A DNA stretch of 64,000 nucleotides from Opitutaceae bacterium (GCA_023269585.1 JAHFTC010000002.1:41058-105057), one strand, 5' to 3'; counted from the first letter of the stretch, positions 19,042-29,034 are shown. Numbers and translations are program-made. The notes: generated by a model from the letters alone, not told the origin.

Positions 19042-20262
19042 ATGACACGAACAATTCTCACTCTCATCGGAGCGTCCGCGCTCGCGGTTCTGCCGGTCCC
19101 TGTTCTGGCCGGCACCGCGGCAGCTCAGCCAACCGACCTCACTTCGCCACACCAACAGTCCATGGCCACGGCGAGCAAATCGGCCAAGACCAGCGATCTG
19201 ATCGGAACGGAAGTACACAACTACCAGGATGAAAAGCTCGGGAAGGTGGTAGACCTGGCGGTCGACGTCGAATCGGGACGTCTCGTGCAGGTCATTCTAT
19301 CCTCCGGCGGATTCGCGGGGATCGGAGGGACGCTGTACGCGGTGCCCCCGAGTGCGCTCCACTATGACACCACCAAGACCGTTGTTCGTCTGGATGCGGA
19401 CGCGGCGAAGGTGAAGGCGGCGCCGGAATTCGAGATGTCCAAGTGGAATGATTCGTTCGATGCCGCCCATCTCGCGAAAGCCTCCAACCACTACGGCGCA
19501 ACCAAAGCGCGCGAGAACGACACGGCCAAGGGGATCGCAGGAGCCCCCACCAGCGACAAGGAAAGGTCCTCCGCGATGCCAGCCCGTCGCGACGGCCAGT
19601 TCCAGAAGGCGAGCAAACTGGTGGGCATGCAGGTGGAGAACCTACAAGGGGACAAATTGGGCGACGTGAACAACTTGCTGGTCAATCTTTCGACCGGCCG
19701 GGTTGTCGCGGTGGTCGTTTCAAGCGGTGGTTTCCTTGGAATCTCGGATGAGTTGAGCGCGCTGCCGCCCTCCGCTCTACGCTTCAGCCAAGACCGTGAG
19801 AGCCTTCAACTGGACGCCACCAAGGAGTCCTTGGCGGGGGCACCGCACTTCAAATCAACCCAATGGCCGGACTTCGACCAGCCCGGCTATGCCGCGGCCC
19901 TCACGCAGTCCTTCCGCGGTGATTCCTACGCCCGGCCCGTCGCGCCCCAGGAGCCGGACAATACGGCGCGCAACGTTCGCGATCGGGACGACAAATCCCT
20001 CACCCCGTTGGACCAGGGTAATGGGAAGGCGGATGTGGATCTCAGCGCACGGATCCGCAAGGAGATCATGGCCTCCGATCGCCTGTCGACGAACGGCAAG
20101 AACGTGAAAGTGATCACCCGCGACGCCCATGTGACTCTCCGCGGTCCGACCGATTCCGCCGAGGAGAAACGCCTCATCGGAGAGATCGCCGGCCGCATCG
20201 CTGGCGCCGGGAACGTCGACAACCAGTTGGAGGTGAAATCCACCTCCGCAGCTAGCCTGTAA
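19042..20262 (+). CDS. secreted protein with two PRC-barrel domains and a C-terminal BON domain
   Basis: Two repeats (SDLIGTEVHNYQDEKLGKVVDLAVD; SKLVGMQVENLQGDKLGDVNNLLV) then BON-like DLSARIRKEIMASDRLSTNGKNVKVITRDAHVTLRG. Confidence 0.85.
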   Translation: MTRTILTLIGASALAVLPVPVLAGTAAAQPTDLTSPHQQSMATASKSAKTSDLIGTEVHNYQDEKLGKVVDLAVDVESGRLVQVILSSGGFAGIGGTLYAVPPSALHYDTTKTVVRLDADAAKVKAAPEFEMSKWNDSFDAAHLAKASNHYGATKARENDTAKGIAGAPTSDKERSSAMPARRDGQFQKASKLVGMQVENLQGDKLGDVNNLLVNLSTGRVVAVVVSSGGFLGISDELSALPPSALRFSQDRESLQLDATKESLAGAPHFKSTQWPDFDQPGYAAALTQSFRGDSYARPVAPQEPDNTARNVRDRDDKSLTPLDQGNGKADVDLSARIRKEIMASDRLSTNGKNVKVITRDAHVTLRGPTDSAEEKRLIGEIAGRIAGAGNVDNQLEVKSTSAASL

Positions 20263-20299
20263 ACCACGCAACCCAACACGAAAAAGAACCACCACTACC

Positions 20300-20887
20300 A
20301 TGGCAAAGAAATCAGTATTCTGCATCGCAGCCACCGCCGCCCAGGCGGACTACATCGTCGATCAACTCAAGTCGGCGGACTTCTCCAACAATGACATCTC
20401 CGTGCTGTTTCCCGACAAGGGGACCACGCGGGATTTCGCCCATGAGAAGAACACCAAAGCTCCGGAAGGGGCGATCACCGGCGTGGGCGCGGGCGGGATG
20501 GTCGGCGGTGCCCTGGGTTGGATCGCCGGCATCGGGGCACTGGCTATTCCGGGCGTCGGCCCGTTCATTGCCGCCGGTCCGATCATCGCCGCGTTGAGCG
20601 GCGCCGCAATCGGCGCCACCGTCGGCGGTATCGCGGGCGGCCTGATCGGGATGGGTATCCCGGAACTGGAGGCCAAGCGCTACGAAGGCAAGATTCGGTC
20701 GGGCAACATCCTCATCGCCGTCCACGCGGAGGACTCCGACGAGGTCAAGCGGGCGCGCGACATCTTCACGCAAGCCCACGCGGAAGACATCTCCACGACC
20801 GGAGCGGCGGCGACCGTGCAGGATGCGAAAGCGACCCCCGCGACACCGGCACCCGCCTATGACACGCGCCGCGGCTTGAAGGAGTGA
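20300..20887 (+). CDS. glycine-zipper membrane stress protein
   Basis: N-terminal ferredoxin-like FCIAATAAQADYIVDQLKSADFSNNDISVLF then GAGGMVGGALGWIAGIGAL...GAAIGATVGGIAGGLIG. Confidence 0.7.
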   Translation: MAKKSVFCIAATAAQADYIVDQLKSADFSNNDISVLFPDKGTTRDFAHEKNTKAPEGAITGVGAGGMVGGALGWIAGIGALAIPGVGPFIAAGPIIAALSGAAIGATVGGIAGGLIGMGIPELEAKRYEGKIRSGNILIAVHAEDSDEVKRARDIFTQAHAEDISTTGAAATVQDAKATPATPAPAYDTRRGLKE

Positions 20888-21128
20888 CGCCCGCGTAATC
20901 AGCACTGCGTTACAAACGGAACCACTAGCCGGCGATCCCACATCGCCGGCTAATTCTTGCCTACCTCCCCATCGGAAACCGCAAGCTCCCGGCCAGCGCG
21001 TCGGCTTCACGGCGTGCCACTGAGCAGCCCACTGGGCGGGCGCCAGGCTTCGTGCCGGCCGAATCGACAACGGAGGCCCCGACCCGGCCTTGGGACAACT
21101 CCTCTCGATCCCGAAAACCCGAAACAGC

Positions 21129-21341
21129 ATGACAAACCCTCCAGCCACTATCACGTTCTTCAACACGCCTTCTCCCGTCCCGGCGCCGGTCGCTACCGCC
21201 TGCGAATTAGTCCGCCGAGAACTCCAGAAGCTTCGCACCGGAGACGGCCCCTTACGATCGCGCAAGCACGCCATTGCGGTCGGGCTTGCGACCGCGCGCC
21301 GCATGGAAAGAGCCGGTCGCCTTGCGCTCGGCGTCCACTGA
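21129..21341 (+). CDS. small conserved protein with SRKxAIAxGLxxAR motif (DUF6496-like)
   Basis: VRRELQKLRTGDGPLRSRKHAIAVGLATARR. Confidence 0.5.
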   Translation: MTNPPATITFFNTPSPVPAPVATACELVRRELQKLRTGDGPLRSRKHAIAVGLATARRMERAGRLALGVH

Positions 21342-21462
21342 CTGTCGGCCCGACAAGGCGTCGCTGGAACTTCGTGCCGCCGTCGCCGGCGCCGAAGAGC
21401 ACAGCGCACCCGAGGCGGTCCGCGCGCCGAAGATGGGGAGGCCCGCCGCCGGAGCCATGGGC

Positions 21463-23181
21463 CTACCCCCGGGCCAGCACCCCGGCCAGAACCTCGAGCA
21501 TTTTCGCGGTATCAAAAGGCTTGGTCAGAGCGGCGTCGAAGCCGAGGCGGAGGTGCTCAGCGACCGAGGGATCGTTGGCATAACCGCTCATGAGGATGGC
21601 CTTTACCCGGGGGTTGATCTGCCGGAGCGCAGGAAGAGCCTCAATCGCCCCCATGCCATCGCGTATCGTAAGATCCAGGAGCACAGCGTCGAAGGGCCGC
21701 CCCTGGCTTTTCGCCGCGCCAAAGGCGGCGATTGCCCGCTCGCCATCCGCCACTTCCTCAACCTCATGCCCGATCGCGCGAAGCGTCCGTCCGCAAATGA
21801 CCCGCAGCGCCGCCTCGTCGTCCATCACCAGAATCTTCCGCTGGGCCTGTAGGTTCCACCGGGCGGGAGTCGTCGGATTCGAGGCCGGCTCCGTGGCGGC
21901 CGGCAGATAGAGCTCGAAAGTGCTACCCTCCCCCAAGACCGATTGCGCCTGAATCGCGCCGCCGTGTTTCTGGATGATGGTGTGGCAGATCGTGAGCCCC
22001 AGCCCCATCCCTTTGCGGCTGTCCCGTTGCTTCGTGGAGAAATAGGGATCGAAGATTTTGGACAGATCCTCCCGCGAAATGCCCACGCCGTGATCGACGA
22101 TGCTCACGCGAACGAATCCCCCGGGGGGCAGACTGGGCATGGTGCTGGTCCGGCGGTCCACGTTCGCCGCGCTCACGGTGATCACCCCGCCGGCGGGCAA
22201 CGCCTCCCGCGCATTCAACACGATGTTACGCACGACCTGGCCGATCTGGCCACTATCGGCCGTCACCAGCCAGAGATTGTCGGCCACGGAAATCTCCGCG
22301 CGCACCCGCGAGCCACTTAACGCCAGCCGAACCGACTCGTGGATCAGGGTCGGCAGAGCGACCGTTTGCAGGATGGGCGCGCCGCCTTGGGCGAAGGTGA
22401 GCAGTTGTTGGGTCAACCCACTCGCGAGAAACGCCGTCCTCTTCGCCTCATCCAAGAAACGGATTCCTTCGTGAGTTGCTGGGACCACCGTCCGGGCCAT
22501 GTCCAGGTTCAGGATGAGGCCGGCGAGCAGGTTGTTGAAATCATGGGCGATGCCGCCGGCCAGAATCCCGGTGGACTCCAGCTTGCTGAGAATCAGCTGG
22601 TTCTCGGTGGCGCGCTTTCGTTCGGAGATGTCGGTCAGCACAACTTGGCATTCCTTGCCCGAACGCGACGCGGTCCCCTCCAGCTCGACCTCGAGCGGAG
22701 ACTTCCCGTCCCGCAGCAGCGCTACCTCCCAGCGCTCCCGTGATTTGTTGTCGAACACCAGCTCAAGGAAGCCGTTCAGCGCGAGCCGGTCGTCGGGCTG
22801 GAGGAACAGAGCGAAGCGCCGGCCGAGCAAAGCCGACCGGGCGCCCCCCAGCAGCTCGGTCCCGGCCACGTTGATCTCTTGAATGGTTCCCGCCCGGTCG
22901 AGGCTCATGTATCCGATCGGTGCGAACTCGTAGAGTTCGGTGATCTTCGCCAGAGCCGCTTCCAGCTCGAGCTTGGACTGAGTCAGGGCCGCATTCTGGG
23001 TTTCCAGCTCGGACTGCTGGTGCTCCAGCTCAATCTGGTGGATCTCCAATTCCTGGATCAGGCGGAGGTGCTCCGGATCGAGACATGGAGACCTCCCGGT
23101 GGTCTGACGAGCCTGCCACGAGGCTTCAGCCTGACGTCGGAGTTGTCCTGAGTTATTTGGGTCCGGCACCGATTTTGACAT
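21463..23181 (-). CDS. hybrid sensor histidine kinase (PAS - HisKA/HATPase - receiver)
   Basis: GGIAHDFNNLLAGLI H-box, NIVLNAREAL N-box, KGMGLGLTICHTIIQKHGG G-box, C-terminal receiver KILVMDDEAALRVI...DAVLLDLTIRDGMG. Confidence 0.9.
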   Translation of the reverse strand: MSKSVPDPNNSGQLRRQAEASWQARQTTGRSPCLDPEHLRLIQELEIHQIELEHQQSELETQNAALTQSKLELEAALAKITELYEFAPIGYMSLDRAGTIQEINVAGTELLGGARSALLGRRFALFLQPDDRLALNGFLELVFDNKSRERWEVALLRDGKSPLEVELEGTASRSGKECQVVLTDISERKRATENQLILSKLESTGILAGGIAHDFNNLLAGLILNLDMARTVVPATHEGIRFLDEAKRTAFLASGLTQQLLTFAQGGAPILQTVALPTLIHESVRLALSGSRVRAEISVADNLWLVTADSGQIGQVVRNIVLNAREALPAGGVITVSAANVDRRTSTMPSLPPGGFVRVSIVDHGVGISREDLSKIFDPYFSTKQRDSRKGMGLGLTICHTIIQKHGGAIQAQSVLGEGSTFELYLPAATEPASNPTTPARWNLQAQRKILVMDDEAALRVICGRTLRAIGHEVEEVADGERAIAAFGAAKSQGRPFDAVLLDLTIRDGMGAIEALPALRQINPRVKAILMSGYANDPSVAEHLRLGFDAALTKPFDTAKMLEVLAGVLARG

Positions 23182-23321
23182 GATGGATTGGCCTGCGCTA
23201 CACGACCTCGGGGCGCTCTGGCAGCTCGGTCGCAACCCTAGGCTTCTTCCGAGAACCGAGGTGGATTGAGGCCTGGATGCTTGTTTCTTCACCCGGACGA
23301 TAGACTCCGACCTCGAGAGGG

Positions 23322-23338
23322 CCAATGGGGTGTAATAC
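23322..23338 (-). promoter_or_regulatory. stress-cluster motif copy 2 (rc: gtattacaccccattgg)
   Basis: Oriented toward the histidine kinase gene; divergent with copy 3. Confidence 0.55.
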
Positions 23339-23413
23339 GTAGGCGCTTCCCTCGCCCCGACCCTGCACCGGTAGCCTCATGACTGCCCGGTCCGCGGATG
23401 ACCTTTCTTGGTT

Positions 23414-23427
23414 GGGTAAGACCCCAT
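23414..23427 (+). promoter_or_regulatory. stress-cluster motif copy 3 (gggtaagaccccat)
   Basis: Oriented toward the DUF892 gene. Confidence 0.6.
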
Positions 23428-23618
23428 AGAGCGCCGGACACTCCGCACGTATTATGGCGGCGTGAACCTGCTTGCCTCCACGCCTGAGGAAGAGCGCCGC
23501 ACGAACAACGCCTGGAGACAATCCACGCCTCATCCCGGTGGACGAGACGCCAACTACTCCCCGGAGGAACCACCCTGGCGCCTCCGGCTTTCCAAAGCAG
23601 CTCAAACACAGAAACAAC

Positions 23619-24170
23619 ATGAAGAAGATATCCACCCCTCGCGACCTCCTGGTCGAAGAACTCAAAGACCTCTACAGCGCGGAGAACCAATTGCTCAAGG
23701 CGCTCCCCAAGATGGCGGAAGCCGCCTCGAGCAATGAACTGCGCGAAGCTTTCGAAACCCATCTGGACCAGACCCAGATTCACGTCGAACGACTGAACCA
23801 AATCGGCGCGCAACTCGGAAAGTCCATGACCGGGAAGAAATGCAAAGCCATGGCCGGGCTGGTCGCGGAAGGCGCAGAGATCATGGAAGAGGATGCCGAA
23901 CCTGCCATGCTCGATTTGGCGCTCATCGGTTCAGCCCAGAAGGTCGAGCACTACGAAATCGCCGGCTATGGGACGACCCGGACCCTGGCCGAACTCGCGG
24001 AAGAACCCGCGATCGCCCAAATGCTTCAGACCACTCTCGATGAGGAGGGCGAAACCGACAAACTCCTGACGAAGATCGCCGCCGAGATGGATCTGGAAGC
24101 GGCGTACGAAGAAGAAGGCGAAACCGAGGTTACCGCTCAAGGAGGAGGCAAGAAGCGCCAGCGCAGCTAG
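23619..24170 (+). CDS. ferritin-like DUF892 (YciE/YciF family) protein
   Basis: TPRDLLVEELKDLYSAENQLLKALPKMAEAASSNELREAFETHLDQTQIHVERL; IGSAQKVEHYEIAGYGT. Confidence 0.92.
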   Translation: MKKISTPRDLLVEELKDLYSAENQLLKALPKMAEAASSNELREAFETHLDQTQIHVERLNQIGAQLGKSMTGKKCKAMAGLVAEGAEIMEEDAEPAMLDLALIGSAQKVEHYEIAGYGTTRTLAELAEEPAIAQMLQTTLDEEGETDKLLTKIAAEMDLEAAYEEEGETEVTAQGGGKKRQRS

Positions 24171-24890
24171 ACCAAACGGAACCGCCGCGGCGGAGAATAC
24201 CACTACGCCGCTCCGACTCCACATGTCCTTCGCGCTCCCTACTGAACCCCCGCATACACACCGCCATGAAAACAAGAAGCCCAAAGAAGTCGGCTAGTCG
24301 TCCCCCGAAACCACGGCACCAACCGGCGGTGAAGCAGTCGGCCGCCGCCCAACACCTGGGCGGTCAACCCGAGAATGATGACGATGCTCGAGCCGCCGGG
24401 TTTGAATCCGCAACGGCAACGGCTCCCTCCAAGCCTTCGGACGCTCGGACCGCTCCCACGCCTCGATAACTCCGTGGACTGACCCGAACGACGTTTCACG
24501 CCTTCTCCGTACCGGGTCGATCGCGACACCATTTCTCGACCGGGACTTCTGGCTCCAATCTTTCACGACGCGGCTTCGGCTGCGCACCTTGCCCATCTGG
24601 CTGACAATCCATTCGGGCGAATGCCCTCCCACACTGTGCGGATGTTGAGCATCGCGAGACTACGGTGGTCCTGATCGAGGCGCTCCAGCTACCGGGTTCC
24701 GTGAGAAGATCCACCCGGTGGCCGAGGGCATTGGGCTGATCGGTGCATTCAAAACCGCCCATCCGAAACAACTTGAAAGGAGACGGCGTGGCAACGGGTG
24801 GCCGGGACAACAGCGGAGCGGAAGGCCGGGCGAGAGGGGTGAATGCGTTGACGCCGCCCGCGCAGGCACCGCTGCCGCGCCCGAGCCCCG

Positions 24891-25217
24891 TTATTTGACG
24901 ACGATGTCGTTTTTCACGTCGGTCACGCCGGCGACCGTACCCGCCACGAGTGCTGCCTGCGCCTTCTCCTCGGGGGTGTTGACGAAGCCGCTGAGCTGCA
25001 CCACGCCCTTGAAGGTCTCCACGCTTACCTGAAGCGCCTTCACGAGAGGGTCCTTTACGAACGCGGCCTTGACCTTGAACGTGATGGAACTGTCGTCGAT
25101 GTATTCACCGGTACTTTCTCGGGTGGCCGTGGAAGCGCAACCGGCGGTGAAGGTAACAAAGCCGAGGGCGGCAGCGAGCAACGCCACAAGGGCAAGGGAG
25201 GGAACTGATGTCTTCAT
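24891..25217 (-). CDS. BON-domain lipoprotein
   Basis: Lipobox FTAGCAS; DDSSITFKVKAAFVKDPLVKALQVSVETFKGVVQLSGFVNTPEEKAQA. Confidence 0.87.
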   Translation of the reverse strand: MKTSVPSLALVALLAAALGFVTFTAGCASTATRESTGEYIDDSSITFKVKAAFVKDPLVKALQVSVETFKGVVQLSGFVNTPEEKAQAALVAGTVAGVTDVKNDIVVK

Positions 25218-25348
25218 GGTTGGTATGGTTGGGTGTTCTAACATCTACAGGGCATGAGCGGGAAAAGAGCGTCTCCAAATAATCGAGCAACTGGACAATG
25301 GGGGCGGTTGCGAAAGCGAGAACCAACCCCGGGGGGCGGCAGCGCGGC

Positions 25349-26098
25349 TCACGAGCAGGCGGCGAGAATCCCGCCCTTCGGGCGGACAGGACCGAACCAC
25401 TCCACGTGGCGTACGGCCGAGCGGAACTCCGGGCAGGTCTCGCTCATCAGGGTGCGCAGACTATCCCGAGCGCGAGCGATACGGCTTTTCACTGTGCCGA
25501 TGCTGATGCCCAGTTGCTGCGCGATTTCAGCGTACGAGCGGCGCTGGGTAACACGCATGGCAAGTATTTCTCGTTGCGGAGCGTCCAGACGAAGCATGCA
25601 CCGTGCAACGAGATCGGAGAATTCGCCGATCACGACCTCACGCGCCGGACCCACGGCATCGGTGGTTACTACGTCCGAGAAGGTCATCTCGCTCTCCCCG
25701 CCCACCGGGGAGTCGAGGGACACGCTCGCATGCCGGCAGCGGCGGTGGAAGTACCAGTAGCGGTTGCGTGAGAGATTGAGCGCGATGCGGTAGAGCCAAG
25801 TCGAGAGCGACGAGTCGCCGCGAAATCCCCCGAGGCCGCGGTGCGCACTGACGAACGTATCCTGGGCGATCTCCTCCGCGTCGGCGCAGTTTCGAAGCAC
25901 ACCGAAGGCCACCAGATACAGCCGTTCTCGGTAGCGTAGCATGATTGTGAGGAAGGCGGTTTCGTCCCCCGTATTGAAGCGGCGCACGAGTTCGGCATCA
26001 ATGATCGCATCGCTGCGCGAAGTTCGGGAACGCCGACGCCAGTCCGACTGGAACGGCAACGCTCCTGACGATGCGTACTGTGCGTTTTGAGTGACCAT
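25349..26098 (-). CDS. ECF-type RNA polymerase sigma factor
   Basis: Sigma2 YRERLYLVAFGVLRNCADAEEIAQDTFVSAHRGLGGFRGDSSLSTWLYRIALNLSRNRY; sigma4 LDAPQREILAMRVTQRRSYAEIAQQLGISIGTVKSRIARARDSLR. Confidence 0.92.
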   Translation of the reverse strand: MVTQNAQYASSGALPFQSDWRRRSRTSRSDAIIDAELVRRFNTGDETAFLTIMLRYRERLYLVAFGVLRNCADAEEIAQDTFVSAHRGLGGFRGDSSLSTWLYRIALNLSRNRYWYFHRRCRHASVSLDSPVGGESEMTFSDVVTTDAVGPAREVVIGEFSDLVARCMLRLDAPQREILAMRVTQRRSYAEIAQQLGISIGTVKSRIARARDSLRTLMSETCPEFRSAVRHVEWFGPVRPKGGILAACS

Positions 26099-26122
26099 GC
26101 TTCGGGCGGCCGTTGCTGCTGC

Positions 26123-26266
26123 TCAGCCGAGCGCTGAGTCTCCACGTGACTCGTACTGACCCACCCGCTCGGCGCCATGGGCTCCGCCGTGGGTGGCCGC
26201 GACCGCGCCGAATAGAAACCCCACAAAGGCGGCGAGGAAAAGAGCGACTGGTGCTAGGTTAATCAT
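26123..26266 (-). CDS. small membrane protein (47 aa) immediately upstream of the ECF sigma gene
   Basis: Hand-translated: MINLAPVALFLAAFVGFLFGAVAATHGGAHGAERVGQYESRGDSALG*; absent from the supplied ORF list (short); single TM helix. Confidence 0.5.
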   Translation of the reverse strand: MINLAPVALFLAAFVGFLFGAVAATHGGAHGAERVGQYESRGDSALG

Positions 26267-26472
26267 GACTACGAAGGTTGACTGTTTCTGGGCTTGTTTC
26301 CGGGGCCGGCGGGTGCTGCGGAGGCGATCGCGTCCGCCAATTTCGCGAGGTGAGTTCTGATGGGCGTTGTTCCGGAAAATCCCCGGTTGGGTTCCGCGTT
26401 CGGGTGAACCGAGATGACGATCGTTCGTCCGAACTGGTCTGCTCAGTATGCCCCCACGGCCCGGCGCTTGAT

Positions 26473-26491
26473 ATGGGGTCTAGGCCTACCC
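26473..26491 (-). promoter_or_regulatory. stress-cluster motif copy 4 (rc: gggtaggcctagaccccat)
   Basis: GGGTA-N7-ACCCCAT, same long-spacer form as copy 1; oriented toward the 47-aa ORF / ECF sigma gene. Confidence 0.5.
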
Positions 26492-26598
26492 GTCTCCGTT
26501 TGGCGGTGAAGCCCCAGGCGCCCTGGGGATTGTTTCACCAACGGCAGGGCCGTTCCAACCCAGTGCGGGACGCGTTGGTGCTTGGGAGCGAAACCCGC

Positions 26599-28284
26599 TC
26601 AGGGGTGGAAGTTCTTTCGGCTCCGATAGTCCGATACGAAGATGCTGATCACCAGCCAGAAGCTCCCCGCCGCCGCCGCCGTGAAGCAAAGGATCGCCAA
26701 TCCGGGATAGCCGAAGAGCCGGAACGAGCTCTCGACCCGCGCCAGCAGCGACGCGCCGACGATCAGACCGGCCAGCACGATGCCCATGGTGATGCGGTTT
26801 GCGATCTTCTGCATACCATCCATCGCCATCTTCGCGTCGGGGGCCTTCACTTTCACCTCCCACTCGGAGTTGGCGAACACATCCATGATCCGGTTGAGCC
26901 GGGCCGGAAACCCCGCCGCGAAATCCTTCACCTCGAGGAGCGTGCTGTAGACGCTGCCCTGCGTGAGATCGTTGCGCATCCGCTGCGCCATCAGGGTCGC
27001 GAGGTTGCGGCGGATCGAGGCGTTGGTATCGAACGCGGGATCGAGAATCCGCCCGACTTCGTCCAGTTGGAGCATGGTCTTGCCGAGCAGTACCATCTCG
27101 CTGGGGACAATGAGGCGGTTGTCCTGGGCGATCCTGCTCACCTCCAGGAGGGAGCGGCCGACATTGAGCTGCTCCAGTCCCTGATCCCGGCGCAGCGCCA
27201 CCAACTGGGTGATCCGTTGACGGAACCTCGGTGCGTCGAACTCCTCCATTTTCTCACTCATCCGGATCGCCGTTTCCGCGGCGGCCTCGCCATTGCCCTC
27301 GCTGATGGCGAGGAGGATCTTCAACAAATCCTCCTGCATCGCGGGTGCGGTGTGGCCCACCATCCCGAGATCGATGAGAGCGATACGTCCATCGCGCGTG
27401 ACGAAGACGTTGCCCGGATGCGGATCGGCATGGAAGAGCCCATCCACGAGCACCTGCTGCAGGTAGGCGCTGAACAACTCCTCGGCCAACGGGGCGCCCT
27501 TCAGGTCGAGCGGGGACAACGGCCCCAGGGCCGTGATCTTCTGCCCCTGCACTTCCTCCATCGTCAGGACCGAGCGGGTGCAATAGTCCATCACCGGCTG
27601 GGGCACTTGGATGAGTTTGAACTTCTGCAGATTCTTGCCCAGGGCGATAAGGTTGTGCGCCTCGCGCTCGTAGTTGAGCTCCTGCTGAATCACCAGGCGG
27701 AACTCCTGTAGAGTGACGAGGAAACGGTGACGGCGACCCAACGCTGTATGGGCGTCGAGGAGACCAGCAATCTGCTCCAGCACCTCGAAGTCCTCCGCGA
27801 TCTGGCGGCGAACGTTCGGGCGTTGCACCTTGACGACCACCGCCCGGCCATCCCGCAGCGCGCCGCGGTGCACCTGGCCGAGGGAAGCGGCGGCCAGTGG
27901 CTTCGGATCAAAGCGGGAGAATGCCTTCGAGATCCTGACCCCCAGTTCGGTCAGCACGATCTCCTCCACCTCGCCATAGGTGAACGGTTTCACCTTGTCC
28001 TGCAGACGGACGAGCGCTTGCCGATAGGCGTCAGGCAGCATATCGGGACGGCCGGCCAACACCTGCCCCAACTTCACGTAAGTCGGGCCCATCGTTTCCA
28101 GATCATCGGCGAGGTGTCCGGGCGACGGTTCGCGGCCGGTCACCGGCGACGCCCCGGTCGTCGTGGCTTCGCCCCCGAAGCCCGTGTCTGCGCTCATTGT
28201 CCGGGCCAGATCGGAGCGACCATATTTCCACAGCAGCGCGGCGATCTGCCGGTAGCGGGTGAGATGAGAGGCGCTTAGTTTCAT
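26599..28284 (-). CDS. AarF/UbiB/ABC1 family atypical kinase
   Basis: PTYVKLGQVLAGRPDMLP (KxGQ), AAASLGQVHRG, FHADPHPGNVFV; two C-terminal TM helices. Confidence 0.92.
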   Translation of the reverse strand: MKLSASHLTRYRQIAALLWKYGRSDLARTMSADTGFGGEATTTGASPVTGREPSPGHLADDLETMGPTYVKLGQVLAGRPDMLPDAYRQALVRLQDKVKPFTYGEVEEIVLTELGVRISKAFSRFDPKPLAAASLGQVHRGALRDGRAVVVKVQRPNVRRQIAEDFEVLEQIAGLLDAHTALGRRHRFLVTLQEFRLVIQQELNYEREAHNLIALGKNLQKFKLIQVPQPVMDYCTRSVLTMEEVQGQKITALGPLSPLDLKGAPLAEELFSAYLQQVLVDGLFHADPHPGNVFVTRDGRIALIDLGMVGHTAPAMQEDLLKILLAISEGNGEAAAETAIRMSEKMEEFDAPRFRQRITQLVALRRDQGLEQLNVGRSLLEVSRIAQDNRLIVPSEMVLLGKTMLQLDEVGRILDPAFDTNASIRRNLATLMAQRMRNDLTQGSVYSTLLEVKDFAAGFPARLNRIMDVFANSEWEVKVKAPDAKMAMDGMQKIANRITMGIVLAGLIVGASLLARVESSFRLFGYPGLAILCFTAAAAGSFWLVISIFVSDYRSRKNFHP

Positions 28285-28457
28285 TAGGGGAGGCGGGTGG
28301 CCGCCAAAATCCGCCGGCGGAGGCGGGCCCCGACCGTCGAGGCCACCTGGGCCGCCGCACCCGACGATCTGGTGTCATCCGAAGCCGAGCCCACGCGCTC
28401 TGGCGATGGCTATCGTCCGAGGCACGCTGCCAGCATGCGCTCCGGCGACTGCCCCCG

Positions 28458-28474
28458 CCATGGGGTGAGTACCC
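28458..28474 (-). promoter_or_regulatory. stress-cluster motif copy 5 (rc: gggtactcaccccatgg)
   Basis: Oriented toward the AarF gene; divergent with copy 6. Confidence 0.6.
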
Positions 28475-28489
28475 ACCGCGCCACACGGT

Positions 28490-28508
28490 AGGGCAAGACC
28501 CCATTGGG
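28490..28508 (+). promoter_or_regulatory. stress-cluster motif copy 6 (agggcaagaccccattggg)
   Basis: About 35 bp upstream of the Ohr start codon. Confidence 0.6.
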
Positions 28509-28541
28509 GGACTCCACCCTGCCCTGTAGCGTGGCCTCGAA

Positions 28542-28955
28542 ATGAAAACCATGTTCACGGCGGAGGCGACCTCCCGAGGCGGACGATCCGGAACCATCCA
28601 GACCCCGGGCGGACTGCTGGATATCACTTTGGGCAACCCGCTGGAGAAGGGCATCGAGCGACGCGGCCCCAACCCGGAACTGCTCTTCGCGGGCGCGTAT
28701 TCCGCCTGTTATCACAGCGCCTTGCTCGGCGCCGCCAAGAAGCGAGGCACGGCAACCAAGGACTCGACCGTGAGGGCGCTGGTGAGCCTAACCGAGGACG
28801 ACCACGGCGGCTTCCGCCTGGCGGTCGAGCTGCATGCGCACATCCCGGGACTCGACTCGCCACAAACCCAAAGCCTCATGGAGGAGGCCCACAACACGTG
28901 CCCGTACTCGAGAGCATTACGCGGCGAAACGTCCGTCACGCTGTGCGCAGACTAG
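28542..28955 (+). CDS. Ohr/OsmC-family organic hydroperoxide resistance protein
   Basis: ARGG-like N-terminus, NPELLFAGAYSACYHSAL (first Cys), EEAHNTCPYSRALRG (second Cys). Confidence 0.92.
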   Translation: MKTMFTAEATSRGGRSGTIQTPGGLLDITLGNPLEKGIERRGPNPELLFAGAYSACYHSALLGAAKKRGTATKDSTVRALVSLTEDDHGGFRLAVELHAHIPGLDSPQTQSLMEEAHNTCPYSRALRGETSVTLCAD

Positions 28956-29034
28956 CGACCACCGGCCCTCGCGACAGGTTCGGACCGACGGCCACTCGCC
29001 AGACCGCTGATCGTCGGCCATCCCCGCCCCTCCC

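Noticed and set aside
18693-19115. minus-strand ORF ending GGLKWWLRRDSNPRPID
   Set aside because: Antisense translation through the tRNA-Lys 3' fragment; a typical spurious product
26448-26463. tenth copy of the stress motif (cagtatgcccccacgg)
   Set aside because: Too degenerate (no GGGTA, no CCCCAT) and no suitable downstream plus-strand gene
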